Source: Cryptomeria japonica
Taxonomy: Eukaryota; Streptophyta; Pinopsida; Cupressales; Cupressaceae
DNA length: 64,000 bases
Reading direction: 5' to 3'
Assembly: GCF_030272615.1 (NCBI RefSeq)
Contig: NC_081408.1
Coordinates: 400,793,889-400,857,888, forward strand
In this document: positions 1 through 11,354 of the stretch, piece by piece
Layout: each line of letters starts with the position of its first letter
Numbering within the stretch: the first letter of the stretch is position 1
The notes under the pieces: generated by a model
The model's input: the letters and a program-made list of their open reading frames with translations, nothing else
What the model was told of the DNA's origin: nothing
Database searches by the model: none
Program-made: the position numbers and the translations under genes

Positions 1-249
1 TGTATATGCTGTGGATTACTGCATCTTTTTGTAGGCAGTTGCTTGTGATATTATCTAAAGGAGATAAGGTTACTTGTGTTCTTCCAGTAAAACTCTGTGT
101 TTCATATTGTGGATTTGAATAAAAGATTTACTTGCGAATATAGTTTTGTATATAGTGCGCCTGCATATTATCTCAACCATGGTGCACCTGCATATGTATA
201 TAGTTTTGTTTATAGGTGGGAAGCTCGAGGTTCAATGTCAAACTTGGTT

Positions 250-261
250 GCTCTGATACTA
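250..261 (-). other. LTR-element primer-binding site (initiator-Met tRNA type)
   Basis: The plus strand reads GCTCTGATACTA, the reverse complement of the plant initiator-methionine tRNA primer site (TGGTATCAGAGC) with one mismatch. It is followed by CA and then TGTAATATT at 264, which would be the terminal TG of an LTR read outward. This fits a minus-strand LTR retrotransposon whose 5' LTR starts at 264 on the plus strand and whose leader occupies 1-249. The far end of the LTR was not found. Copia and some Gypsy families both use this primer, so the superfamily is undecided. Confidence 0.5.
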
Positions 262-282
262 CATGTAATATTCCACATCTGG

Positions 283-508
283 CATACACTTGAGCCAACT
301 AACTCACTGGTTTACTAACCAACTATCTAGCGAACTGCTTAATGTCTACTAAGAATAACGGTCATAAATGACCATCATAAGAAAATTAACATACACTTGA
401 GTCAGTTGATTCATTGGTTACTGAACTTCTAAGTTTAGCTGATCCAATTCGTTACATAGCAGTCTCATGTCTACTAACATTAACGGTTTACAAGGACCTT
501 CATAGGGT
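283..508. repeat. Two-copy diverged tandem repeat, ~108 bp
   Basis: The block at 283-382 and the block at 391-508 share the same order of words: catacacttgag, then (a/g)ctcactggttac, then atgtctacta, then aacggt and ccttcata. They look like an old tandem duplication inside the putative LTR that starts at 264. No coding potential was seen here; the 73-codon frame at 97-318 has no recognisable content. Confidence 0.45.
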
Positions 509-1540
509 TGTGACATAACCTAACAAGCCAACTTCTACAAATCCCCTATCTGTAACAAGCTTCAACTATCATCATGGAATTAAACCTAATACAACATTGG
601 TTCCCTTATTTAGCTAAATTAACACATCATATTATGACTCAACAAAAATACGGTTCTAATATTTTTTTTTGTCTTTCTATATTCCCAAAAGTATACATCT
701 AATTGATGATAAGAATCCTTCTTCAGGTCTTGCAACCATGGAGACTGGTTATAATCTAATTATAACCAATGTGCATTGATTCCAAGATGAACCATATTTG
801 GTTGAACTATGAGTTAAGAGTGGAAAACAAATAAACATAGAAAACAAATAAACATACAATAGCTACAAATTATAGCAAGGTATTGTGACTATAAGATAGA
901 AACCATCCTAGGAGCCTCCAATATATCAAAAGTTGAGAAAGTAGCAAGCTTACTATACAAAGACAGTGATCACTATAAAGTTGTAGTCAAGTTCAAAGCA
1001 TTGACTTGTGGGAACAAAGGGTTTCATATGGGGATAGAGCAGTCTCATGAAATATCATGACGGTCATAATCATAATCTAAAGAGTAGTCAAATCTTCAAG
1101 ATAGATTGGTGATAGTACAGTCATTCTGTTGAGCATCAAATCTGAATTAAGTAAAATATCTTGATTTGAGAAATTAAATCATAGAAGCCATCTCTCTTTG
1201 GAAGAAATCATCATTTTTATTGATACCATAATAACCCATAAGTTATCAAACAAGTCTAAAAGCATTCTATCGAAGTATCTAAGATTCAAACAGTATTGAT
1301 GAGATGCAGCGATGTCCTATTGATATAAAAGGGGCATCGAAGAAAGAAAATGCCGATCAACTTCAGAAAGGACTCATCGAAGACAATAACTCCATCAATA
1401 AAAGATTTTGAGGAAAGTGGAGATGGTTCTCATCGACAAGAAAAGGTCTTCAAGGATATAACACTATTAGTGCAAAAAGACTCACCGAAAGAGATGGTCC
1501 TATTTATCAGGCCCTGTAAGTGTCATGCAACTCTTTGTTG

Positions 1541-2670
1541 ATCCAACGACCTGCATTGATTCGTAGCCAGGAGATGCTCGTGGTTTACCTATTGCAAAGC
1601 AGCGAAAAGATGGTAGGCCCGAGCGAGGTGGTCAATAGAAGGAATAAAAGTAGTGCAAGTCCCTGAGATCTAACGACCCGCGTTATTTCATGGGATGAAG
1701 ATGATCGCGAGTTACCTATCGCAAAATGGTGAAAAGAAAAGTGGGTCCATGCGGTAGTAAAGCTAAAGTTAAAGACTGATCATTTCTCTTTTGATCGAAT
1801 GGATCGCGTGGTTTCGTAGGATGAAGATGATCGAGTTTTACCCTCCGTGAAATAGCGAAAAGTGGCGGGTCCTAGAAGAAGGCAAGTTTTCCAAAGAGTA
1901 AAGAGTGGTTGGTTCAGATAATGATGAACGACCCACGTTGATTCGTGGCCAAAAGGTGCTCAAGATTTAGCCTTCGTGAAGTAGCGAAATGACATGGCAG
2001 TCCAGTTAGTGGTCCAGGTGGTTTAGGTGGCAAATCAGAAAGTCACAAGTGGCCTCGAGGTTAAGTAAATCAAAGAATAATCGTAGCGACTAGGTGGTGG
2101 GCCCAATAGATAGATTGAATCATACTGCTAATGAAGAGGTGACCTATCAGGAAGAGGTGGCAGTTTAGAAGTGGATCCCATGGAAGTTTTTTGGCAAGTA
2201 AGAAGTTGCCACGTCGGTTTCTTAGGAGATCAAATTCCAGGGTGGATAGTCCTGAATTAGAGGGCCCACATCTGCCGGATTTAAGTTGTTAAAGAGCGGG
2301 TATCTCGAGGAGGATCCAATGATGGGTGCTATTTCGTAGCCCGAAGGAGCAGGACAGTTACCGTTCATGAAACAATGAAGACTGTTAGCCTTAACCGCTT
2401 GGTGCACGTTTAGTGAGGTAAACTGTCAGGTTAGGACATGATAAAGACCAATCAAGTTTTATCTGATCGGACGACTAGCGTGGTTTTGTTGGGTTAAAGT
2501 GCATGATGGTTACTGTTCATGAAATAGCGAAAGGAATTTTAGCCCATTGCCGGATGAGGAAAAGTCAAAAGGTAAAAGCAGTGCAAGCTCTATCTAATCG
2601 CACGGTTGGCGTGACTTTGCTAAATGAACATGCAAGGGTTTTATGCTCTGTGAAATAGCAAAAGAGCGAA
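1541..2670 (+). repeat. Degenerate ~127-bp tandem repeat array
   Basis: A ~75-bp core recurs near 1541, 1666, 1793 and 1922, then as weaker copies near 2310, 2464 and 2595. The core has this order: acgacccgcgt, a ttcgtgg-like word, gaagatg(a/c)tcg, gtttacc, then cgtgaaatagcgaaaag. The first four copies are spaced about 125-129 bp; later spacing is irregular. A related copy lies on the opposite strand near 22.14-22.22 kb. The array is non-coding and probably belongs to the LTR or untranslated part of an old element, possibly the one carrying the reading frame at 3.0 kb. Confidence 0.55.
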
Positions 2671-2823
2671 AAGAGAAAATACTCTGGATAGTTTTGACCC
2701 GTTGGAGCCAAATTTTCAAATTCTTTCATGAATTCAATTCTGAAGGGACGACCAAAGCATGCAACATTAAGGGATGACCGAAGCATGCGGTGTTAATGTC
2801 GCAGTTAAGAAGCCCAATTGCCA

Positions 2824-2829
2824 TATATA
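2824..2829 (+). promoter_or_regulatory. Possible TATA box upstream of the orphan reading frame
   Basis: TATATA within ccatatatac lies about 200 bp before the ATG of the orphan frame, after the repeat array. Between it and the ATG is a pyrimidine-rich then T-rich leader with no frame. It is in a plausible promoter position, but the word is common in AT-rich DNA and nothing else supports it. Confidence 0.22.
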
Positions 2830-3010
2830 CTCTCTCATCAATTGAATGAAGGTATCATTTCAAAGAAGTTGTTGCAGAGAAAGTTGGTGCAGAGTAGAAT
2901 TCTTCAAGCCTAAATCAGGTTTTCTTGTTCTTTGCTTACCCATTGCTTGAAAATTGTTGAATTATGGTTTTGTTCTGTTAAAGAACTGCTTTGATTGATA
3001 ATTGGCATAG

Positions 3011-5566
3011 TTGCATACTTTCAAAATGGCACCCAAATGGGAATTGATAGGAAAGGTGAACTATCAGGACAGAAACATCTGTGATGACTTTCTAGAGCAG
3101 TTAACCATGTCAACTAATGTCGGGGCTAGGGCCAAAGAGTTAGTACCAAAAAACCCTCGTTTGAAAATTGGGGATGGCCTGTATGACAAAGGAAATTGGT
3201 TAAGGGACCCTGAAATAGGGATATCAGGTCTAATTTTTATTAAAGTTGGTTTTGGTCAAAGACATGCCCCCACCCCTTTGAATAGCATCTGGGAACTAGA
3301 TGTGGGGAAGCTTGTGGTCCCTGGCGTGTTCATGGATGTAAATTTGTTGGCCCTGATTGCACAGAATTATGACCTTGCTGCTAGATGTATCAGAAATATA
3401 AAGGGATCAACCCTAGTTGAAATCAAAGATGATGAGTTTAGAAATGTTTTCAAGCTTAGTGAAGCTTCAAATTATCTTGAGCCTATTGATTTTAAAGCAT
3501 TAGCTCAAGTCTAAAATGCACAAAGAGATTATCTTAAGAGTGACCCATTGAGAGAATTCTTTGTTAAAATAGGAGGGTTAACAGTTGTAGGCCCCAGTAC
3601 AATGGAGCCATTTTCCCTGAATTTGTTTACTTTAAGAGCTAAGGGTATGTATTGGACACTGTGTCAGATCTTTGGAGAAGATGCTGAGAAACATATGACA
3701 ACTCATTATATGCTGATGATTGTCCAAATTCTAAACCCTTCCCTGGCAATAACATTTGATTTTGCCCCATACCTCACTGATGCTATTCATGCAGGACTTG
3801 TAGGGATTAAAAATGGTAAGGTGGATTGGCCATTTGGATGGTACTCTTTGTTAATGCACATGTTTTTGTTCAAAGGTGCTGATTATTTTGCAAAAGATAT
3901 GGATTTGGTCAAGGTTAAAGATAAAGAGGAGATGCCTATGCAACTTTGGAGCACTGTTCTATCTTGGGATAGAGAGGATGCTAGTTTTCTAAAGTTTGAT
4001 AGATGCTTTGCATCTAAGATTAGAGTTCTTTTATGTGCAGAAAACCCTAGGATTCCTAAGGCTATTTTGGAATTCCTTAGGCCTAAAGAGTTTGCAAAAG
4101 CTATCAAGATTGTTCACAACTGGGGAGACATGTATTTGTACCCTATTTCTACTATTTTCAGAGTATATGGCTTTAGAGGAACCCCCTATCTACTGCCCTA
4201 TCAGGTCCCATTGAAGATAGGGATTGCAGAAGTGTTGAGACAGATTGGAGGAGTACAAGAGGCCGAGCTGACCAATAGGGGTAAAGGGACCATTTTCCCA
4301 ACTATTACCATGGCCCATCATTTTGTAATTACCAAAAGTGGTTGGAAATACTTTGAAGAATTCTTTAAGCCATATATGTTGTCAACTGCAGTTTCAAGGT
4401 GTGCAAACCCTGAGGATTTCTTCAATGGCATGTTCAGAAAGAGGGCAGTATGTAAAAGTAGGCCTCACCAAATTCAATTTCCTGAAGATTTAATTATAAA
4501 TGAATTCATCTTAGACGAGCAGGAATTAAGAAAGTAGAAGTGGGTTGCATACAAAAGAGGACTTGATTTTATTCATCAATTTGATTCTAGCTATGACCCT
4601 CTTTCTAGTTTTACCCCTTTTGAAGAGAAGGTTAAATTCTTAATTCTTTATTTTGAAGACCTAATGCAAATCCTGAAAGAAAAAAGGGAGGCTATAATGC
4701 AAAATGATCCTGATAGGGCTAAATTGGTCTTAGCTAAACCTACCTTTGCTAAGGCTATCCCACCTGGTAATTATATGATGCATAAAAAATCTAAATATAC
4801 TATGATGATGCCAGTGACAAGTGATCCTTCCACTTCAAGAGGAAAAAGGGCCATTGAAGATGTCATTGATATTCAAGATTCCCCTAAAAGGCAAAGAGTA
4901 GGGAAGGAGGTTGAAGCTAATGAGCCTCAATACTCTCCATCTCAATCCCCTATTCACATAGGAGATGAGCAAGCAGTGGCTGAACAATTGCTATAGTTAG
5001 GGAGTCTCGGTGAAATTGCATACACCTATGATGAGAACCAAGAGGGAATGCCAAAAGAGCCACCTAGTGCTGAAATGAATATAACTGATGGTGAGCTAAA
5101 GGGAAAGGAATTAGACCTCACTGTCAAACAAGCTAGTGAAGAGTTTCTAGCTGACAACAATTATTTCACAACAGGGGCTTTCATGCAATTTGTATGGAAA
5201 CAAAACATTGAACAATTCAAGGCTAGATGTGAAAAGAGAATGACTGAGCAGCCTCACAAAGATACAAATTCAGTGGAAGAAGAGGTTAAACAAGAAATGA
5301 TGGCTAAATTCAAAGCTATCACTCCTAAAGCTGGAAGAGAGATGGTGTCAAAGGCTGGTGTTCTAATCCTCCCTGAATGGGATATAGTAGATGCATTGGT
5401 TCTTGAAGCCGTTAGAAAAGAAACCAAGCCAATGAAGGGAGTGACATTTAGCAAAGATAATGCTTCTTTGGTCATGTGGTCCCTCAAGAGGGATGAAAGT
5501 AGAAGAAGGAAAGATACCTCGGGATCTAATCTTCTAGGAGGTATGATAGTACATGTAATACCCTGA
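3011..5566 (+). pseudogene. Orphan long reading frame (~850 codons), unrecognised, three in-frame stops
   Basis: One frame stays open from an ATG at 3011 (or 3026, which has the better A-at-minus-3, G-at-plus-4 context) to 5566, broken only at 3512 (TAA), 4535 (TAG) and 4994 (TAG). The protein sense continues smoothly across each stop. The first ~480 codons look globular, with aromatic-rich stretches such as FFVKIGGLTVVG and LFKGADYFAKDMDL. Codons ~560-660 are low-complexity and basic with a nuclear-signal-like SPKRQR motif. The last ~170 codons are charged and helical. No retroviral Zn-knuckle, protease or transposase motif is visible. It stops where the Tat LTR begins at 5554, so its 3' end may be interrupted. 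It is either an extra ORF of an unknown retroelement or a decayed host gene family; the former is favoured by its repeat-rich 5' flank. Confidence 0.6.
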
Positions 5567-6465
5567 AATTGGTCATCTAAACCATGGGCCCCTAATCTCG
5601 ACAAAATCACCAAGGTCCTAGCCAAAGGAGATTAAATTCATCTTGAGCACATTATTAATTCTTTAATTATAAAAAATCACATGGCAAATCAACCACTCAA
5701 CATTAATTAAATATTGATTTAATTAATTGAATCATTTCCAAGAATATCATTTTGATCAATTATCCCATTTTAATTTATTAAATATCCTTGCATATTTAAT
5801 TAATTAATAAATTTGCCATTCAATCATGCAAAAAGGATTAATTTATTACAAAGAGTTGAATTGAAACAAAACAAAAATCAAAAAAAGAATTGAAATAAGA
5901 GAGAAATCAAACTTGAGATATTATTTCTTTTTCTAAATTTAGAACTTGAAATCATAAAAGCAATTTAATTGAATTATGGAATTATTCTCTAAAATTGGAA
6001 CTTCAAGCTTTTCAGAAAAAAGAAGTTCACTTGCATTGAAAAGACCTTTTTCTTGAATAAATTAAAGAATTATCTATTTTTATCAGATGTGCATGGAATT
6101 AATTTATTAATATTTTCCAATGCAACTTGGACTTCTAATTTGAATGCATTTCAATTAAACTATAATTGGAATCTATCTCAAGGTTAATTGAACATGATTT
6201 CTCAATTATTTTCAATTAATCCTAAATTGAGCTTTTTGTGATTCTCTATAAATTCAGTCTTCAGCTCTCATTCCAATTCACCCCAAAGATTTTTGAGAAC
6301 ATGCTTGGAGATTATTATCATGCTAATTTTGCTCTGGAGTCATTGAAATCATTGTGCTTTTTTAGATTACTTGCATCCATTTTACATTCATTATTGCTTG
6401 CATCCATTGTTGCTTGAATTGATTATTTTCTTGAATTATTCATCCATCTTGCATCCATTACAACA
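5554..6465 (+). repeat. 5' LTR of the Tat element
   Basis: It starts TGTAATACCC right after the orphan frame and matches 19832-20702 almost throughout, including the long AT-rich middle. The end is uncertain. The two LTRs agree through catccatcttg (6451); the 5' copy then runs to ...acaaca (6465), a plausible CA terminus. A TGGTTATCA at 6476 could be the primer-binding site, but I cannot assign it to a tRNA. Compared with the 3' copy it contains an extra ~30-bp stretch near 6381-6412, a local duplication of ttgcatccat-type words. Confidence 0.85.
6247..6252 (+). promoter_or_regulatory. LTR TATA box (5' copy)
   Basis: TATAAA in tctctataaattcag is preserved in both LTRs (6247 and 20525) and is followed by a CT-rich stretch typical of an RNA start. 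It is the likely U3/R promoter of the element. Confidence 0.55.
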
Positions 6466-6821
6466 AACATAATACTGGTTATCATTTTCCTGAGCATAAA
6501 TAGATCAAGACAGTGTACCTTTGCCATTTGCGTTGCACGATTTGGTCGATCACCTCTCAACTAGTTCAATCAACTACCTATCAAATTTTAGTCACTTAGA
6601 TAATGTCTTATACAAGATAGATCATTCCTGAAACCAGACTGCATCTTACACTACGCTTAGAATCAACTTGGATAATGTCTTAGATAGGATAGATCGTTCC
6701 TGAAATCGGACAAAATCTCAGTTGTTTCTCCCAAACAATACTCTAAACAGAATAACTAGCTCTGAAATTGATCTTGACCTCTGCATCACAAAACAACTCT
6801 AGGTCACACTAATCCATAAAA

Positions 6822-8351
6822 ATGCCTATTCAAACCAGGAGTTCTCGTAAGAAACAAGCCAAAGGCAAAGAACAAACCTTCACTTATCAAGATAATCCAT
6901 TCTACGTGAAGGATCCCCTCACTGACATACCGTCGTCATCAGGCGGACCAATTTTTGATGAACCGAAATCTCCCACTATACATGAGACAAAATACAATGA
7001 TGGAAACAAAAATGACAGTAATATTCCTGAAAATCATAATGACTCCTCATCATCAAGTGAGATTGACGAAGCTGTTGAACCTCCAGAAAAAGAAATCATT
7101 GACTGTCAGAAAGACAAAGACTTTAGAAAAATGATGAAAACTATCATGACCCGAGAAAAGGAAGACTATTTCTTAGAACTAGCAAATCAAGGTGCCAAAC
7201 TTCCTATTGGATATGATGTTCAGACACTTGTTACTAAAAGGGAAGACTCACCTATAATCATGGTACACAAATAGTTACTAGCTTTGCGAACAGAGCTCAT
7301 AGAGCTGAAGAATAAGGACAAGTCCCCGAAACAATATTCTCTGGAAACAATATGTCCCTTTCCATTTGACAAGAATTTACACATGCCTCCATTCCCTTCA
7401 CGAGTGGAAATCCCAAAATTTGACAAATATGACGGTACCTCAGATCCTCAAGATCATGTTAGGGAATTTAGTGCTGCTTGTATGGAATTCATGCACGATC
7501 AAACGTACCTCATGTGTCTCTTCCTAAGGAGTTTAGGGGGTCAAGCAATGGAATGGTTCTCAAGTCTACCCAAAGGAATAAAAACATTCGAAGAACTAAT
7601 CCAACTATTTTTACAACAATACTCATACAAAATTCAACATTCTGTGACTATGATCGATCTTTTTAATACTCAACAGAAAACAGGGGAACCTGTTGTTACT
7701 TTTCTCCAATGCTGGAGAAGGATGTTCTCTAGGTACCCACGACCTATTCCAAACTCTGAGAAAATGGATATATTTGTCAATAACTTGGTCCCTGAACTGA
7801 AATATAGTGTACAAATGCAAGTACACCCATCATTTAACAAAATGGTAGATAATGCCATTCGAATGGAAGATGTGCTCATAAAGAAGGGAGATATCACACC
7901 TTGGAAAGAAACACAAACGGGATCTAGCTCTAAAGAGAAGAACAAGTATTGGAAATTTTCCAAAGACAACAACAAGAATGTTGTTAATGATGGAGTAGTA
8001 GACACTATCAAAACCAACTCAAAATCAACAATATTTAACTTGGCTAGTGGTACACAAACGCTTAAAGCCGCTGAGATTGCTGCAGAAAATCCGCCAAAGA
8101 AAACAAAGGAATGGTTCAAAGAAAAGTCTTGGCTTTCCAAACCTAAGCATGATTTTACTCCTCTTGAAGAATCATATGAGTCTTTTTTCAAAACTCCGTT
8201 GGCAAACAACTTGATAACACTACCAGATAACTCCAGACCATATGATCTGGATGTCAAACCAAGATGGTGGAGAGAAAATGAATACTGTGACTTCCATCGG
8301 AATAAGGGTCATAACATAAACAATTGCATGAAGCTAAAACATGAGATTTAG
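6822..8351 (+). pseudogene. gag: Tat gag (capsid/nucleocapsid) region, two stops
   Basis: The frame opens at ATG 6822, is broken by TAG at 7272 and ends at TAG 8349, but reads on into protease in the same frame. The N-terminal ~150 codons are acidic and Ser-rich. A retrotransposon-gag (capsid-like) domain lies at about 7425-7740, with the typical YDGTSDPQDHVREF and AMEWFSSLP words and a downstream CWRRMFSRYPRPIP. A Tat-style Cys/His motif (YCDFHRNKGHNINNC) sits at the end, around 8283-8327, in place of a classic CCHC knuckle. Gag forms the cytoplasmic particle that packages the RNA. Both TAG stops are one step from CAG. A related gag scrap is at 52.1-52.4 kb. Confidence 0.85.
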
Positions 8352-9551
8352 GATCTCATAGACGCTGGTAAAGTTTTTGTTGGGAATCATCCAACCAATG
8401 CTGATCATAAAGCATTTAAAGACCCTTTGCCTGCTTATGAACAAGGTGATTCCTCAAAGACCAAAGGAGGTGCCAAGGTAAATTATGCTTATGCCAGCCA
8501 GGACAACGTTATCAACATGATTGAACCTTCACACTTAGAATATTGCAATGCAATTATAGTTCAAGATAAACCAAATGAATCACGATATGCAAAAGCTCTG
8601 ACCAGATCTCAAAAGAAAGTTACCCTCCAAGGAGCTAGTTCTTCCAAACTGGCTCAAGAAACATCAAATCCAACAGCCGTGCCAAACAAACAAAAGGAAT
8701 CAACCTTGGACAAATTTAAAAGATTAACCTCATCATCATCCTCTAGATATAGCGTGGTTGAATAGTTGAAAAGGACAAATGCTCAAATTTCAATTTTTGA
8801 ATTGCTACAACTCTCATCTGCTCACAAGGAAATCCTAGACAAAGCATTGCTCACTACCAATGTTCCAAAAGATTTAGACATTGATCGGTTTCAGTCTATG
8901 GTGGGTCATCTGGCTTCACCTCACTATTTGACCTTCTTTGAGGAAGATGACAATTCATTAAATCATCCACATAACCAACCATTGCATATTGAAGCCATGA
9001 TCCACAAACACAAAGTTAAATGTGTTTTGATAGATGGAGGCACGAGGTTGAATATCTATACTTATCATGTGCTTACACAACTAGGATTCTCTAAAAATGT
9101 CATTGATCCAGGCAAGAAAATAACAATTAAAGCCTATGATGAAGAAGAGAGGACCTCTAAAGGTTTGGTATCATTACCAATCAGAGTGGGACCGGTAGAG
9201 AGAGATGTCCTTTTCTAGGTTCTCGACATTCCATTGTCATACAATATATTATTGGGCAGGCCATGGATTCATGAAATGAAGGTAGTACCATCAACATATC
9301 ACCAATGCTTAAAGTGTCCTTATAATGGAGCTGAAGTCAATATTCCTGCTGATACAAATGTCATCTGTAATGGATTGACAAAAGGTGCAGATACTTTTGT
9401 GCCTCATAATAGGGCAGCCTCTCCAAATGAAGATCCAGAAACATTGATGAAAGACTTAGAAAAGAGATTGAAGATTACAGATACCGGCATGGATGGCTAC
9501 AAGATAGAACCGGTACTATCATTAGTTTCTCTCCCTCCATTGCCAAAATAG
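8352..9551 (+). pseudogene. Tat gag-protease linker and aspartic protease
   Basis: This continues the gag frame, with TAG stops at 8763, 9216 and 9549. A retropepsin-like domain covers about 8985-9300. The active-site word is IDGGTRLNI (Asp at 9033-9035), with Gly instead of Ser/Thr at the second position. The second conserved block is [11 protein letters not shown], typical of plant Gypsy proteases, just after the stop at 9216. The protease would cut the polyprotein inside the particle. The preceding ~200 codons are a low-conservation Ser/Lys-rich linker. The stop between the two protease blocks makes this copy non-functional without readthrough. Confidence 0.8.
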
Positions 9552-11339
9552 TTGGGCAAGCCATCAGAGGCTATGAGAACACAAAATTCAGCTCCGAATA
9601 CTATATATGATGGTCTCTTCATACACTCTTCTACCTCCTTGGCAGATGAAATAGAAGAGGATGTTGTTCTTAACTGGCTCTTTAAGGAAGATAGTCCAAA
9701 TGAGGAGGTACGACATTGTGAGATTTGCTCAAACCAATATGGTCATGGTTACAAAATGATTCAGTGCATGGGGTACTCAAGTACTGGTCCTTTGGGCAAA
9801 CAAAAAGAAGGTATTACTAAACCAATTCAGCTACAAACCAAACCCACACATGATAAAGCTAGACTGGGATACAATCCTAAAAAGACATTAGAACAAAAAC
9901 ATGTTTCTAAGTCTAAAGGCTTGAAAAAGATATCGCCTTTAACATTACATGAAGAAAACACTAAACAAAAAAAAGAAGAGTGTAGAAAAGAGAAAGATGA
10001 ATCAATAGTCAAGAAAGAAGAAATAGTCAGTGCTCAAGCTTCGATGTTATCAGCTATGATAATACAAGAAGTTGAGGTTCCTGAGGATATAAGAGATGAA
10101 ATGGTAAGAATCAAAGAATTGTTTGCACCATTAAAATTTCCAGTCACATATACTGGCAGGCAACAAGTCGATGATTCAGAGACTGATTCAAACAAGTATG
10201 AATGGGGTCCTGACTATCTTTCAGACACATCCGCTACAGAAACTCCAGAAGAATCTAGTGGTGTCATAGACGATACTCAAGAGCTGATGTGCATAAAAAT
10301 AGAGAGGGAAATACAAGAAATTAGACAAAAGAGGCAGGCAAATTATGAACAAGCATTGAAAGAAGGAACAATACCAGAAAGCTTCTCATCTATGTGTCCT
10401 TATCCTAAAATAGAACAAATCAGTTATAGCACTACACAGAAAGAGTTAGAAGCTGCAGAACAAGAACCAGTTATCAGTCCAGAAGAAGCTGAATGGAGTA
10501 GATGACAAAAAATCATAGAAACAATGAGACCATGTCAACAGGTGTGTCAGATACAAATGACAAATGAACTACAATATGAAGGAATTTGTAGCATTAAAGA
10601 TGTTAGTATTGATACCATACATATGCTTACTAAATCACCTAAAAGAGACTTGGAAACTTCATCCGATAACTCTGATGATTCTGATGACTCTGATGACAGT
10701 CCTGTTCATGATGATACCCACTCATTCTCAAATTCTGAATCATCTGATACAAACAATGAAAAGTTGCCTACTAGTCTTATTGCTATTAAACCACGACATG
10801 ACGTCTAGTCTGGCATAGTAAATGATGTTACAAGTATGTCTATTGGATTAGATCGATTAAATATTATTGTGAACTTTAATAATCATGATCGAACTCTTCC
10901 TGGTCTCGAGACACTTACATAAGGTATCATTCTGGAACTTGATTTTTCGATTCGTAGTTGTGATAACAATACCATGAATGCTCTTGAACCTATCCAAAAT
11001 TTATCCTTAATACATCCCGAATTGATTGACTGTACTTTATAGAATCAACCCATGGATATACCTACTTTTGCCAATGACTATACATTATCCTATTATCTCA
11101 ATGCAGTCGAACCTATGAACTCTTCCACTAGTGAATGGAGTGAAAATATGACTGAAGAGGATATCAAGTATCTTAGTCGCAAAAACAAGAAAAATAAAAA
11201 TAAAAGATCTGATGGCGAAAACCATATTGTGGCGGTGTCAGAATCTAAAAAAGAGAAAATAAAGGACGTACCTAAAGGTGAAAACCTCTCTGAGGCGCCT
11301 GAAGGTGAGATACTTGGTATACTGCCCAGTCATTTTTAG
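9552..11339 (+). pseudogene. Protease-RT spacer with G-patch-like motif
   Basis: This is the same frame as gag and pol, broken at 10503 (TGA), 10806 (TAG), 10920 (TAA), 11040 (TAG) and 11337 (TAG). At about 9747-9880 a G-patch-like pattern is visible: a Gly-rich start (MGYSSTGPLGK), a central QKEGITKPI, and a LGYNP end. G-patches are RNA-binding modules known next to proteases of some retroviruses and plant Gypsy elements. The rest is charged and Ser/Asp-rich, including a run of repeated SDD-type residues at 10665-10700. The stop density is higher than in the catalytic domains. Confidence 0.65.
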
Positions 11340-11354
11340 GAGCGGTCTTCCATA

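Noticed and set aside
250-261. Possible tRNA gene
   Set aside because: Only the 12-base primer-site complement is present; no cloverleaf, A box or B box around it.
7670-8257. 195-codon minus-strand frame
   Set aside because: Complement of the gag frame, which carries recognisable capsid words; the minus frame has none.
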